Assembly (NCBI RefSeq): GCF_035593305.1
Contig: NZ_CP141615.1
Span: 248,001-312,000 of the forward strand
Direction: 5' to 3'
Source of the DNA: Limnochorda sp. L945t
Lineage (GTDB): Bacteria; Bacillota; Limnochordia; Limnochordales; Geochordaceae
Length of the DNA: 64,000 nucleotides
Positions 34,684 through 44,339 of this stretch are shown here, piece after piece. The notes below the pieces were generated by a model that saw only the letters and a program-made list of their open reading frames with translations, was not told where the DNA came from and searched no databases. Both the position numbers and the translations under genes were made by a program. Every line of letters starts with the position of its first letter. Within the stretch, counting starts at the first letter, position 1.

Positions 34684-34929
34684 GTGAGCCAGCCTCGGGT
34701 CATCGTCTACTCGACGCCGACCTGTCCGTGGTGCAACGCGACCAAGCGGTATCTGCGGGAGCGACAGATTCACTTCTACGACGTGGACGTCTCCCGGGAT
34801 CAGAAGGCGGCCATGGAGATGGTTCGCAAGTCGGGCCAGCAAGGGGTGCCCGTCATCGACATCAACGGGCGGATCGTCGTCGGCTTCGACCGGGCGCGCA
34901 TCGATGCGCTGCTCGGGCTGCGGCGATGA
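34684..34929 (+). CDS. Glutaredoxin-like thiol oxidoreductase
   Basis: This 81-residue thioredoxin-fold protein has the dithiol site STPTCPWCNATKRYL, the cis-Pro segment QGVPVIDINGRIVVGFD and the short length of the NrdH/Grx-like group found in Gram-positive bacteria. It probably reduces disulfides using electrons from thioredoxin reductase or a small thiol. A trxB gene lies nearby. The start is GTG with GGGGAGCTG upstream. It leads groES by 42 nt under one strong promoter. Confidence 0.9.
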   Translation: MSQPRVIVYSTPTCPWCNATKRYLRERQIHFYDVDVSRDQKAAMEMVRKSGQQGVPVIDINGRIVVGFDRARIDALLGLRR

Positions 34930-34971
34930 AGGCCTCGTAGCACGTCCAAGGGATGGAAGGGGGATCATGCG

Positions 34972-35259
34972 TTGAACATCAAACCGCTGGAGGACCGGGT
35001 GCTGCTGCGCCCGGTCAAGCCCGAGGAACGCACCAAGGGCGGCATCATCTTGCCCGACACCGCCCAGGAGAAGTCGCAGGAGGGCGAGGTCGTGGCGGTA
35101 GGGGACGACGAGAACATCAAGGTGAAGCCGGGCGACCGGGTGCTGTACGCCAAGTACTCCGGCACCGAGGTCAAGTTGAACGGCGTCGACTACCTGATCA
35201 TCAACCGGTCCGATCTCCTGGCGGTCATCGAGCGTGACGGCCAGGCACCGAGCTCGTGA
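34972..35259 (+). CDS. groES: Co-chaperonin GroES
   Basis: This 95-residue protein reads NIKPLEDRVLLRPVKPEERT, KGGIILPDTAQEKSQEGEVVAVG, VKPGDRVLYAKYSGTEVKLNG and YLIINRSDLLAVIE, the full GroES fold with its mobile loop. It caps GroEL during protein folding. The start is TTG with GGAAGGGGG upstream; an ATG five bases earlier is out of frame and stops at once. Unusually, groEL does not follow; a hairpin and the convergent trxB gene do. It is probably cotranscribed with the glutaredoxin. Confidence 0.95.
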   Translation: MNIKPLEDRVLLRPVKPEERTKGGIILPDTAQEKSQEGEVVAVGDDENIKVKPGDRVLYAKYSGTEVKLNGVDYLIINRSDLLAVIERDGQAPSS

Positions 35260-35311
35260 CCGTTGGGGCGGTTGCAAACGAGAGCACGAAGAGCCGAGAC
35301 ACAGGCCACAC

Positions 35312-35340
35312 AGGGGCCGTCTCCACGGGGGACGGCCCCT
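35312..35340. terminator. Hairpin between groES and trxB
   Basis: AGGGGCCGTC (35312-35321) pairs with GACGGCCCCT (35331-35340), and TCC/GGG in the loop can extend it. It lies between convergent genes and may terminate both. Confidence 0.75.
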
Positions 35341-35347
35341 CTCCTCG

Positions 35348-36298
35348 TCACGAGGTGGCGGCCGAAGGGCTCAGCTCCGAGGAAGGCTCCAGAGCCTCGA
35401 GGTACTTCTCCACGTCGAGGGCCGCCTTGCATCCCGCGGCGGCCGCCGTGACCGCCTGCCGGTAGCGGAAGTCGTGGACGTCGCCCGCGCAAAAGACCCC
35501 GTCGCGGCTCGTGCGCGTCTCGTCGTGGACCACCACGTACCCGCGCTCGTCGAGCTCCACCTGGCCCGCGAGAAACCCTGTGTTGGGGGCGTGGCCGATG
35601 GCCACGAAGACACCCTGGCACGGCTCGACCAGCGTCTCGCCCGTGACGACGTTGCGCAGCCGTACGCCCTCCACGCTCTTGTGGCCGAGGATCTCCTCGA
35701 CCACGACGTTCCAGATGAAGCGGATCTTGGGGTTGTGGCGGGCCCGCTCCTGGAGGATCTTGCTGGCGCGAAGCTGATCCCTGCGGTGCAGGACGACGAC
35801 CTCGGAGGCGAAGCGCGTGAGGAAAAGCGCCTCTTCCATGGCCGTGTCGCCTCCACCGACCACGACCACCTTCTGATCCCGGAAAAAGTACCCGTCGCAC
35901 GTGGCGCAGCTCGAAACGCCGTGGCCCCTCAGCCGGCTTTCGGAGGGTAGCCCCAGCCACCTGGCCGAGGCGCCCGTCGCGATGATGACGGATCGGGCCT
36001 CGTAGACCGTGTCTCCTGCCGTGACCTTCAACGGCCGGCCGGAGAAATCCACCGCCGTCGCGTCGTCGTCGACGAAGCGCGCGCCGAACCGCTCGGCCTG
36101 GCGCCGCATGGCGTCCATGAGCTCGGGCCCCTGGATGCCTTCGGGAAACCCGGGGAAGTTCTCGACTTCCGTCGTGAGCATCAACTGCCCGCCGGCTTCT
36201 CGCCCGGCGATCACCAGCGGGGCCAGGTTGGCCCGAGCCGTGTAGATGGCCGCCGTGAGGCCGGCCGGGCCCGAACCCAGGATGATCACCTGCTCCAA
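35348..36298 (-). CDS. trxB: Thioredoxin reductase
   Basis: This 316-residue NADPH-dependent flavoprotein keeps thioredoxin-like proteins reduced. It has the FAD site [20 protein letters not shown], the redox site [11 protein letters not shown] (CxxC), the NADPH site [18 protein letters not shown] and the late [24 protein letters not shown]. The start is TTG at 36298 with AGGGAGG 11 nt upstream; there is no ATG or GTG that keeps the FAD strand intact. It follows ispH by 47 nt on the same strand. Likely clients in the window are the glutaredoxin and the protein disulfide oxidoreductase. Confidence 0.94.
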   Translation of the reverse strand: MEQVIILGSGPAGLTAAIYTARANLAPLVIAGREAGGQLMLTTEVENFPGFPEGIQGPELMDAMRRQAERFGARFVDDDATAVDFSGRPLKVTAGDTVYEARSVIIATGASARWLGLPSESRLRGHGVSSCATCDGYFFRDQKVVVVGGGDTAMEEALFLTRFASEVVVLHRRDQLRASKILQERARHNPKIRFIWNVVVEEILGHKSVEGVRLRNVVTGETLVEPCQGVFVAIGHAPNTGFLAGQVELDERGYVVVHDETRTSRDGVFCAGDVHDFRYRQAVTAAAAGCKAALDVEKYLEALEPSSELSPSAATS

Positions 36299-36345
36299 CC
36301 CGATCGTCGCCTCCCTGCTTTTACGAAAGGTCTGCCGGCGGTATT

Positions 36346-37278
36346 TTACCCTACGGGGTGGGGTGCCGTCCCGGAGCCCGGCCGCACGGCGGCCGCAGCT
36401 GGCGCCGGCGGCTCGTAGGCCTGCAGCCACCGGATGACCTCCCGCGTGATGCCGCTGGGCGTCGAAGAGCCGGCGGTCACCCCGACCCGCCTGGCCCCGG
36501 CCAGCCACTCCGGGCGGATGCCGGCGACGTCCTCCACGAGGTAGGCCGGCTTGCCTGCCTTCTCTCGGACGACCTGAACGAGGCGTCCCGAGTTGTTGCT
36601 GCGGCGGTCCCCCACCACGATGACCAGGTCGACCCGAGCCGCCTCCCGCACCGCGGCCTGCTGGCGCAGCTGGGTCGCCAGGCAGATCTCGTTGTACACC
36701 TCGGCCCGGGGAAAGCGCTGCTGGATGCGGCGGATGATCACCTGCGTGTCCCACTGGGAGAGGGTGGTCTGGGTCGTCACGGCCACCGGCCGGCCGGAAG
36801 GCACCTCGAGGCCGTCCACCTCTTCTTCGCGCTCTACCAGCACGATGGCACCCGGAGCCTCGCCCACGACCCCCTCGGGCTCGGGGTGGCCCCGCTTGCC
36901 GATGTAGACGATGAAGTAGCCTCGAGCCGCCAGATCCTTCACGAGCTGGTGCGTGCGGGTCACGTCCGGGCAGGTGGCGTCCACGACGTGAAGACCCCTG
37001 GCCCGTGCTCTGGCCTTGACGGCGGGGGCGACGCCGTGGGCCGTGAGGATGACCGTGCCCCGGTCGATGGATTCGAGCAGCGCGAGGCGGTCCGGCCCGT
37101 CCAGGGAGCGAATGCCGAAACGCTCCAGCTCCTCCACGGCGTGACGGTTGTGCACCAGCAGCCCCAGCACGTGGATGGGGCGCGGCACGGACGGATCCCG
37201 AGCGGCAGCCCTGGCGAGCTTCAGGGCGTCCACCACGCCGTAGCAGTACCCCCGCGGGGAGATGGGGACGACTTCCAA
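36346..37278 (-). CDS. ispH: 4-hydroxy-3-methylbut-2-enyl diphosphate reductase
   Basis: This 310-residue enzyme makes IPP and DMAPP in the last step of the MEP isoprenoid pathway using a [4Fe-4S] cluster. The three cluster Cys lie in [29 protein letters not shown] and [14 protein letters not shown]. Substrate motifs are [46 protein letters not shown] and TAGSSTPSG. The TTG at 37278 gives the canonical [15 protein letters not shown] start with GAGG 10 nt upstream; a GTG at 37287 is also possible. ispD and ispF are at 58-59 kb, so three MEP genes lie in the window. Confidence 0.94.
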   Translation of the reverse strand: MEVVPISPRGYCYGVVDALKLARAAARDPSVPRPIHVLGLLVHNRHAVEELERFGIRSLDGPDRLALLESIDRGTVILTAHGVAPAVKARARARGLHVVDATCPDVTRTHQLVKDLAARGYFIVYIGKRGHPEPEGVVGEAPGAIVLVEREEEVDGLEVPSGRPVAVTTQTTLSQWDTQVIIRRIQQRFPRAEVYNEICLATQLRQQAAVREAARVDLVIVVGDRRSNNSGRLVQVVREKAGKPAYLVEDVAGIRPEWLAGARRVGVTAGSSTPSGITREVIRWLQAYEPPAPAAAAVRPGSGTAPHPVG

Positions 37279-37419
37279 GCCCCGCACACCTCTTCCCCGA
37301 TCGACAGGCCACCCGCCCGGGTTGGCCCTCGAGCACCGTCTCCCGGCGCTCCACGCTGACAGGATAGCGCACGATGGAGCAAGAAGCACGTCCCGTGGGG
37401 GAAGGGGCGCACACGTGTC

Positions 37420-38364
37420 ATGAGTGACGCACAAGCCCAACTCGGCGTGGACCAGCTGGCGGCGCTGTGGGAGGAAGCGGTCCCGGGAGAGCGGCTTCCC
37501 GAGGAGGTGCTGCGGGAGCGGCTCCTGGAGGATCCCGACTGTGATCTCTCCTTGTGGCTGGCGGCCCGGCACGGAGGACGGCTCGTGGGAGCCGCGGTGG
37601 GGGTCGTCCGCCCCGACCCGGCCGGAGGCAAGCCGGCCGGTTACGTGCAGTTCCTGGCGGTCGCTCCGGCTTTTCGCCGGCAGAAGGTCGCCAGCCGCCT
37701 GCTCGACGAGCTGGAGCGGAGGCTCGTGTCGAAGGGCGTGCGGGCGATCCGGGCGTTCGACAGCGCTCCGAGCTACTTGTGGCCGGGGATCGACGTTCAG
37801 TTCACCCCGGCGCTGTGCCTGTTCGAACGCCGCGGGTATGCCCTGCGCTCTTACGAGTTCAACATGAAGGTCGACCTGACCCGCCCTCTGGCCGCTCCCC
37901 CGGAGAAAGAGCGGCGAGAGGCCCTGGAGCGGGCAGGCATTGCCGTGCGCCGGCTCCGTCCGGAGGACGAGGCGTCGCTCGGGGATTGGATGCTGCGGAC
38001 ATGGGGGCCGCATTGGGCGTACGAGGTGGGCGTGGCCCTGAGGCGGCAGCCCCCGGCGGGCTTCGCGGCCGTACAGGACGGGCAGTGGATAGGGTTCGCC
38101 GTGTACGACAGCGGGCGTCCGGGGTGGTTCGGCCCGATGGGCGTGGAGCCGCGGTGGCAGGGTACGGGGCTGGGCATCGAGCTGTGCGTGCGCTGTTTCG
38201 AGGACATGGCGCAGCGGGGGTACACGGAGGCGCAGATCGCCTGGGCCGGCCCGCGGTGCTTCTACGCGCGCAAGCTGGGTGCGAGCATCTCGCGAGTCTT
38301 TGCCCGGGTGGAGAAGGTCGTCGACGTCGCAGACGAGGAGCAGCGGGGTGGCCGCCCGGCCTAG
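37420..38364 (+). CDS. Tandem GNAT acetyltransferase domain protein
   Basis: This 314-residue protein carries two GNAT-like halves. In the first, LVGAAVGVVRPD and VQFLAVAPAFRRQKVASRLLDELERRL form the acetyl-CoA-binding motif A (residues about 68-105). In the second (about 170-290), WIGFAVYDSGRPGWFGPMGVEPRWQGTGLGIELCVRCF provides another. It probably acetylates an amine or amino-sugar, but the substrate is unknown. The ATG at 37420 lies 140 nt from the divergent ispH. The next gene, tdh, follows by 34 nt. Confidence 0.82.
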   Translation: MSDAQAQLGVDQLAALWEEAVPGERLPEEVLRERLLEDPDCDLSLWLAARHGGRLVGAAVGVVRPDPAGGKPAGYVQFLAVAPAFRRQKVASRLLDELERRLVSKGVRAIRAFDSAPSYLWPGIDVQFTPALCLFERRGYALRSYEFNMKVDLTRPLAAPPEKERREALERAGIAVRRLRPEDEASLGDWMLRTWGPHWAYEVGVALRRQPPAGFAAVQDGQWIGFAVYDSGRPGWFGPMGVEPRWQGTGLGIELCVRCFEDMAQRGYTEAQIAWAGPRCFYARKLGASISRVFARVEKVVDVADEEQRGGRPA

Positions 38365-38398
38365 CCGGGCGGCCAGGGAGAGGGAGGAGCGGCATCCC

Positions 38399-39442
38399 AT
38401 GGGGCACGGTCTCATGCCGGCACTGGTAAAGGAGGCTCCGGGGCCTGGGCTGATCCTGACGGAGCGGCCCGTGCCGGAGCCGGGACCCGGGCAGGTGAGG
38501 GCGCGGGTCATCCTGGCCGGCATCTGCGGCACCGACGGGCATATCTACGCGTGGGACGAGTGGGCGGCCGGTCGCATCCGGCCGCCGGTCGTGATCGGGC
38601 ACGAGTGGATGGGCGTGGTGGACGCGGTCGGGCCGGGCGTGGAGGACGTCCGGGTGGGTGAGCGCATCAGCGCGGAGATGCACTTCTACTGCGGGAGGTG
38701 CCGCCCGTGCCGGACGGGGCAGCCTCACCTGTGCACCCGGCTCGTCATCGGCGGGGTCGACGTCGACGGCGCCTTCGCGTCGTACGTGGTGGTGCCCGCC
38801 CAAAACGTGTGGAAGCTCGATCCTGCGATCCCCGACGAGGTCGGGGCCATCATGGATCCCCTGGGCAACGCCGTGCACACGGCGCTGGAGTTTCCGCTCG
38901 CAGGAGCGACGGTGGCGGTGACGGGGGCCGGCCCCATCGGGCTCGCCGCCGTGGCGGTGGCGAGGAAGGCGGGGGCGACGGCTATCTTCGTCACCGAGGT
39001 GAGCCCGGAGCGCCGGCGGCTGGCGGAGCGGATGGGGGCGGACCTGGTGCTCGATCCGTCCGCGGGCGACCCGGTGGAGCGAGTCTTGCGGGAGACCGGG
39101 GGCGAGGGAGTCGACGTGCTGCTGGAGATGTCCGGGCACCCGGCGGCCATGGTCCAGGGGCTGCAGATGGTGCGGCCGGGGGGATCGGTGGCGCAGCTGG
39201 GGCTACCGTCCCGGCCGCTGACGGTCGACCTGGGCCGGCTCGTCGTGCTCAAGGGCCTGACCGTGCGCGGCATCCACGGCCGCCGGATCTTCACCACCTG
39301 GCACCAGCTCAGCGAGATGCTGCGGGGCGGGCTCGACGTGCGCCCGATCATCACGCACCGGTTCCGGCTGGAGGAGTACGGGAGAGCCTTCGAGATGCTG
39401 GCGAGCGGGCGGTGCGGCAAGATCCTGCTCGAGGTCCCGTGA
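38399..39442 (+). CDS. tdh: L-threonine 3-dehydrogenase (zinc-dependent MDR family)
   Basis: This 347-residue medium-chain dehydrogenase probably oxidises L-threonine to 2-amino-3-ketobutyrate with NAD+. The catalytic-zinc part is AGICGTDGHIYAWDEW and GHEWMGVVDAVGPGV. The structural zinc has four Cys in CGRCRPCRTGQPHLC. The coenzyme site is VAVTGAGPIGLAAVAVARKAG. The Tdh-type IHGRRIFTTWHQLSEML segment is present. The ATG has AGGGAGGAG upstream. It is followed by kbl, the next enzyme of the same route, which settles the assignment over a generic sorbitol-type dehydrogenase. Confidence 0.92.
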   Translation: MGHGLMPALVKEAPGPGLILTERPVPEPGPGQVRARVILAGICGTDGHIYAWDEWAAGRIRPPVVIGHEWMGVVDAVGPGVEDVRVGERISAEMHFYCGRCRPCRTGQPHLCTRLVIGGVDVDGAFASYVVVPAQNVWKLDPAIPDEVGAIMDPLGNAVHTALEFPLAGATVAVTGAGPIGLAAVAVARKAGATAIFVTEVSPERRRLAERMGADLVLDPSAGDPVERVLRETGGEGVDVLLEMSGHPAAMVQGLQMVRPGGSVAQLGLPSRPLTVDLGRLVVLKGLTVRGIHGRRIFTTWHQLSEMLRGGLDVRPIITHRFRLEEYGRAFEMLASGRCGKILLEVP

Positions 39443-39505
39443 GCGCCTCGGCGCGGCGCACCGCGTAGCGACGACATCCGACCCGGTGGGGGGGAAGAAA
39501 GGGCC

Positions 39506-40702
<1,197 letters not shown>

Positions 40703-40725
40703 GGCTGGAAGGCGCATGACCGAAG

Positions 40726-40755
40726 CAGAGGACGGCCCGCTGGGGCCGTCCTCTG
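40726..40755. terminator. Hairpin between kbl and the aminotransferase gene
   Basis: CAGAGGACGGCCC (40726-40738) pairs with GGGCCGTCCTCTG (40743-40755), 13 bp, around a four-nt loop. It lies between convergent genes and can serve both strands. Confidence 0.8.
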
Positions 40756-40795
40756 CCGGCGCTTCGATCGCGGCACGACACCCGGCCATGAGGGG

Positions 40796-42133
40796 CTAAG
40801 CCCGGATCTCCTGTGCGATGGCCTGCTCCAGGATCGCCAGGCCCTCCAGCAGCTGCTCCTCTTCGATGACCAGCGGCACCAGCATGCGGATCACGTTGCC
40901 GTAGATGCCCGCCTTGACCGCGATCAATCCCTGCTCGAAGCAACGCTTGAGGATCCGGGAAGTCTCCACGTCGGCCGGCTCCTTGGTGCTCCGATCCCGC
41001 ACCAGCTCCATGGCCATCATGGCGCCCAGGCCGCGTACGTCCCCGATGATGGCAAAACGCTCCTGCATGGCCATCATGCGCTGCCGGATCAGCTCTCCGA
41101 GGCGGCTCGCCCGCTCTACCAGCTGCTGCCGCTCGAAGATGTCCAGCACGGCGAGCCCCGCCGCGCAGGCCACGGGGTTGCCCACGAAAGTGCCGCCCAC
41201 CACCGATTCGCCGAGCCGGTCGTAGAGCTCCGCCCGGGCGATGACGCCCGACAGGGGCAGGCCTGCCGCCAGCGACTTCCCTACGGTCAGCACGTCCGGC
41301 CGGACCCCGAAGTGCTCCACGGCGAAGAACCGCCCCGTCCGCCCGAAGCCCGTCTGGATCTCGTCCACGATGAGGAGGATATCGTGGCGGGCGGTCAGCT
41401 CGCGGACGGCCGGCAGGTACTCCGGGGGCGGCACGACGAAGCCGCCCTCGCCCTGTACCGGCTCCACGATGACCGCGGCCACGGCCTCGGGAGCGACCGT
41501 CGTGACCAGGGCCCGCTTCATGGACTCGACACAGGCGAGGCCGCAGTCGGGGTAACGCAGGCCGAGGGGGCATCGGTAGCAGTAGGGAGCCGGCACCCGG
41601 TACACCTCGGGCACGAAGGGGCCGAACCGCTCCTTGTACGGCTTGACCTTGCTCGTGAGGGTCATGGCCATGTAGGTGCGACCGTGGAACGCCCCCTCGA
41701 GCGCGATGACGCCGGCGCGCCCGGTCGCGTAGCGGGCCAGCTTGACGGCGTTTTCCACCGCCTCGGCGCCGGAGTTGAAGAAGGCGACTTTCCAGGGCCC
41801 GCCCGGAGCCTGCCGGGCCAGGCGCTCGGCCAGGCGCACGTACGGCTCGTAGGGCACCACGGTGAAGTCCGTGTGCAAGAAGCGGCGGGTCTGCTCGGTG
41901 ACGGCGTCGACCACTTCCGGCGGGGCGTGACCCACGTTGACCACCCCGATGCCGCCCGAGAAATCGATGAACTGGTTGCCGTCGACGTCCTCGACGATGG
42001 CGCCCGAGGCGCGGGCAATCACCGCCGGCACGTGCGGCGTCATGGCGCGCGGCACGTAACGCTGCATCAGCTCGAGGATCTCTCGGGATCGTGGGCCGGG
42101 TACCTGCGTTTTCATCCTTGCATACTTGGGCAC
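40796..42133 (-). CDS. Class III aminotransferase, 4-aminobutyrate aminotransferase-like
   Basis: This 445-residue PLP enzyme has the class III pattern: FIDFSGGIGVVNVGH, FFNSGAEAVENAVKLAR, ALEGAFHGRTYMAMT, VEPVQGEGGFVVPPPEYL, LIVDEIQTGFGRTGRFFA and the PLP-Lys segment LTVGKSLAAGLPLSGVI. A Cys-rich insertion, CYRCPLGLRYPDCGLAC, is shared with GabT of Gram-positive bacteria. The likely reaction is transfer of the amino group of 4-aminobutyrate to 2-oxoglutarate, but other omega-amino substrates are possible. It is a single gene, divergent from the PadR unit. Confidence 0.87.
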   Translation of the reverse strand: MPKYARMKTQVPGPRSREILELMQRYVPRAMTPHVPAVIARASGAIVEDVDGNQFIDFSGGIGVVNVGHAPPEVVDAVTEQTRRFLHTDFTVVPYEPYVRLAERLARQAPGGPWKVAFFNSGAEAVENAVKLARYATGRAGVIALEGAFHGRTYMAMTLTSKVKPYKERFGPFVPEVYRVPAPYCYRCPLGLRYPDCGLACVESMKRALVTTVAPEAVAAVIVEPVQGEGGFVVPPPEYLPAVRELTARHDILLIVDEIQTGFGRTGRFFAVEHFGVRPDVLTVGKSLAAGLPLSGVIARAELYDRLGESVVGGTFVGNPVACAAGLAVLDIFERQQLVERASRLGELIRQRMMAMQERFAIIGDVRGLGAMMAMELVRDRSTKEPADVETSRILKRCFEQGLIAVKAGIYGNVIRMLVPLVIEEEQLLEGLAILEQAIAQEIRA

Positions 42134-42241
42134 GCGAAATCCCCCTTCCCGCCCGGCCGGCAGGTGCCCCTCCGGCCGTCGAGGCGCGGGCTGCCCTCCT
42201 CAGATTACGCTGCGTGCCGGGCGGATACCTCTCAGGAGGAG

Positions 42242-42270
42242 TTGTTCGGCTGTAGGTATGTACGTATAGA
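42242..42270 (+). promoter_or_regulatory. Predicted promoter of the padR unit
   Basis: TTGTTC (42242-42247), a 17-nt spacer and TATAGA (42265-42270) sit in an AT-rich island. Transcription would start near 42277, where an in-frame ATG also lies, leaving about 60 nt before the preferred GTG start. The repeated GTATGTACGTATAGAATATAG stretch could be a PadR autoregulatory site. Confidence 0.6.
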
Positions 42271-42339
42271 ATATAGATGCGAGGCAACCATAACGACCGC
42301 ACGCGAGGACCGGGATGGCGGAGGAAAGAGGGGACGGCC

Positions 42340-42789
42340 GTGGGGCCGGGATGGCACAGGGGGAGCGCCAGAGGGCCGGGCGCAGGCTGTGGCCCGTGGG
42401 GTAGAAGGGCCGCCGCCCACCGGGCCGGGCCGGGCGGCGGGCTGTGGATGGCCCGCATCCTGCTGAGCCTCGCGCGGGGGCCGCTGCACGGGTACCGCCT
42501 CCTCGAACTGCAGGAGCAAGAGACGTGGGGCGACGCCCCCCCGCTGCTGCCCGGTACGCTCTACCGGTGGCTGCGGGAGCTGGAACGCGCCGGCCTGGTG
42601 GTCTCGTCGTGGGAAACCGGCGAGTCGGGCCCCGCCCGCCGCACGTACGTCCTCACGCCCCAGGGGTGGGAGCTCCTGGAGGAGCTGATCCGTCACCTGC
42701 GCCGGCAGCGGCAGGCCATCGACGGCGTCCTGGAGGCCTACGCCCGCCTGCGGGCGCCCGGTCCTGCGAGCGGCGAGGAGAGGAGGTGA
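42340..42789 (+). CDS. PadR-family transcriptional regulator
   Basis: The GTG at 42340 has AGAGGGG just upstream and gives 149 residues. After a Gly/Arg-rich lead (about 35 residues) comes the PadR winged helix: ARILLSLARGPLHGYRLLEL, LLPGTLYRWLRELERAGLVVSSWE and ARRTYVLTPQGWELLEELI, then a dimerising helix. An in-frame ATG at 42277 would give 170 residues, possibly from a leaderless transcript. The last bases form the ribosome site of the next small gene. PadR proteins repress nearby stress or efflux genes and often control themselves. Confidence 0.87.
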   Translation: MGPGWHRGSARGPGAGCGPWGRRAAAHRAGPGGGLWMARILLSLARGPLHGYRLLELQEQETWGDAPPLLPGTLYRWLRELERAGLVVSSWETGESGPARRTYVLTPQGWELLEELIRHLRRQRQAIDGVLEAYARLRAPGPASGEERR

Positions 42790-42797
42790 GCACGGCG

Positions 42798-43079
42798 ATG
42801 CACGGCATGCACGGGATGCACGTCATGCCCGGTGCCGGTCAGGGTTGGGGAGCCTGGAGCAGCCCTCTGGGCTGGGGCCCCCGCCGGATGGGATGGGGAT
42901 GCGGGGGGCCCAGGGGTACGGGCTTCCGGCGGCGCTTCATCTCGCGCCAGGAACGCCTCGAATGGCTCCGGGAGTACCTGCGCCAGCTTCGTCTGGAGGC
43001 CCAGGCCGTCGAAGAGGCCATCCGGGAACTCGGCGGCGAGACCTCTTCCGAGCAAACACCCGGCTCCCCGGCGGCCTGA
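42798..43079 (+). CDS. Small Met/His-rich protein with C-terminal coiled coil (DUF5320-like)
   Basis: The ATG at 42798 lies 8 nt after a perfect AGGAGGTGA, which overlaps the padR stop. The 93-residue product starts MHGMHGMHVMPG, continues with a Gly/Trp-rich stretch (GWGAWSSPLGWGPRRMGWGCGG) and ends in a helix with heptad character (ISRQERLEWLREYLRQLRLE then AQAVEEAIRELGG). This layout resembles small DUF5320-type proteins often encoded after PadR genes. The Met/His repeats could bind metal; that is inference. A GTG at 42786 is an alternative start. Confidence 0.72.
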   Translation: MHGMHGMHVMPGAGQGWGAWSSPLGWGPRRMGWGCGGPRGTGFRRRFISRQERLEWLREYLRQLRLEAQAVEEAIRELGGETSSEQTPGSPAA

Positions 43080-43113
43080 GCGGTCACTCCCATGGTAAGA
43101 GGCCCACGAGGCC

Positions 43114-43728
43114 TCAGGCAACCGGAGGGAGCGCCGGAGGCGGCAACGTCCGGGCCGCCCCGGCGCTCGCCGGCGCATGCGGCCCCGAAGCGTCCTCCCG
43201 ATCGAGGAGACTGCACAGGCGCCGGCCCAGCGTCCGTCCGACGGCGCTCGCCATCGGTTCCTCGATCATCAGGAGGTACTGGCGGAGGCTGACCGGGACG
43301 CCAAGGCGCTGCAGCAGGAAAAACCCGCCGACGAACGCCCGGTGCTCGACGGCCCGCTCGAGCTCGGGCGACTCGGCGGCGAAGAGCCGGTCCGCAAGCC
43401 CGGGGTGGCGGTCGAAGTCCAGGGCGTGTCCCAGTTCGTGGGCCAGGATCATCACGAGGTACGAGAGGGACTGGTCGCGCAGGTCGGGCAGCCACGCCAG
43501 GATGGCACGCCTGCCCGGGTGGTACATCCACTGCCGCGGCACAGGGCTCGGCTCGAGGGAGATACGGCGCTGCCTGGCGAACCGCACGAGGCTTTGCACG
43601 TAAGGATTGGGAGGAAAGCGCCGGGCGATGCTGCGGCTGACGACCGGGCGCGTCGCGCCCACGCTCAACTGGCGGCTCCGGCCGAGGGCGCCGCGGAGCC
43701 GCAGGTTGCGGGATGAATGCCTGCGCAT
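43114..43728 (-). CDS. Compact HExxH zinc metallopeptidase-like protein
   Basis: This 204-residue protein contains LSYLVMILAHELGHALDFDRH near residue 95, a clear HExxH zinc motif, and downstream ELERAVEHRAFVGGFFLLQRLG, whose Glu could be the third ligand. A basic N-terminus and a Pro/Ala-rich C-terminus flank the core. No signal peptide is evident. The family was not identified; ImmA/IrrE-like and gluzincin-like folds are both possible. It lies between the convergent PadR pair and the spore-maturation genes on its own strand, separated from spmB by 69 nt but transcribed away from it. Confidence 0.7.
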   Translation of the reverse strand: MRRHSSRNLRLRGALGRSRQLSVGATRPVVSRSIARRFPPNPYVQSLVRFARQRRISLEPSPVPRQWMYHPGRRAILAWLPDLRDQSLSYLVMILAHELGHALDFDRHPGLADRLFAAESPELERAVEHRAFVGGFFLLQRLGVPVSLRQYLLMIEEPMASAVGRTLGRRLCSLLDREDASGPHAPASAGAARTLPPPALPPVA

Positions 43729-43797
43729 GATTCGATGCTATCACCTCGGTGCGGCGGCGGGCATGGGAATGGCCGGCTCCGCTGCCGCTCGGCCCCA

Positions 43798-44334
43798 TCA
43801 GTGCCAGCCCATCAGGTGGACCGCCAGCACCGAGGCCCCGAAACCGGCGAGATCCGCCAGCAGGCCTGCCGCCAGGGCCCAGCGGGCGTCGCGGACACCC
43901 ACGGCTCCCAGGTAGACCGTCACGACGTAGAGCGTGGTCTCCGTGCTCCCCTGCATGACGCTCGCGAGCCGCCCGACGAAGGAGTCGGGGCCGTGGGTCT
44001 CGAGCAGGTGTGCCAGGAGGCCCGAGGCGGCGGAGCCGGAGAGAGGGCGGACGAGGGCCATCGGCAGGACCTCCACCGGCATCCCGGCCCACCCGGCCAG
44101 CGGCCGGACCGGGTCCAGCACCGCCTGCATGGCCCCCGAACGCTGGAAGAGTTCCGTGGCGGCCAGCATCGCCACCATGTAAGGGATGACCCGGACGCCC
44201 ACCAACAACCCGCTGCGCGCCCCCTGCACGAAACTCTCGTACACGTGCACCCGCCGCCCCAGGCCCAGCAGCAAGATGGCCAGCACGAGCAGCGGCACGC
44301 TCCACGCCGCGACGACTCCGAAGAGCTGCGCCAA
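43798..44334 (-). CDS. spmB: Spore maturation protein B
   Basis: This 178-residue membrane protein has a nucleoside-recognition (Gate) domain: ESFVQGARSGLLVGVRVIPYMVAMLAATELFQRSGAM, then MALVRPLSGSAASGLLAHLLETHGPDSFVGRLASVMQGSTETTLYVV. The start is TTG at 44334. Its GGAGGT ribosome site overlaps the stop codon of spmA, so the two are tightly coupled. In Bacillus, SpmA and SpmB are needed for normal spore-core dehydration and heat resistance. The pair implies an endospore-forming ancestry, although such genes also occur in non-sporulating lineages. Confidence 0.9.
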   Translation of the reverse strand: MAQLFGVVAAWSVPLLVLAILLLGLGRRVHVYESFVQGARSGLLVGVRVIPYMVAMLAATELFQRSGAMQAVLDPVRPLAGWAGMPVEVLPMALVRPLSGSAASGLLAHLLETHGPDSFVGRLASVMQGSTETTLYVVTVYLGAVGVRDARWALAAGLLADLAGFGASVLAVHLMGWH

Positions 44335-44339
44335 CGCCC

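Noticed and set aside
34560-34980. CIRCE element upstream of glutaredoxin or groES
   Set aside because: No TTAGCACTC-N9-GAGTGCTAA-like inverted repeat could be found.
42277-42339. Leaderless start of padR at ATG 42277
   Set aside because: Position fits the promoter, but the extra N-terminal residues are unlike PadR proteins and GTG 42340 has a good ribosome site; kept only as an alternative.
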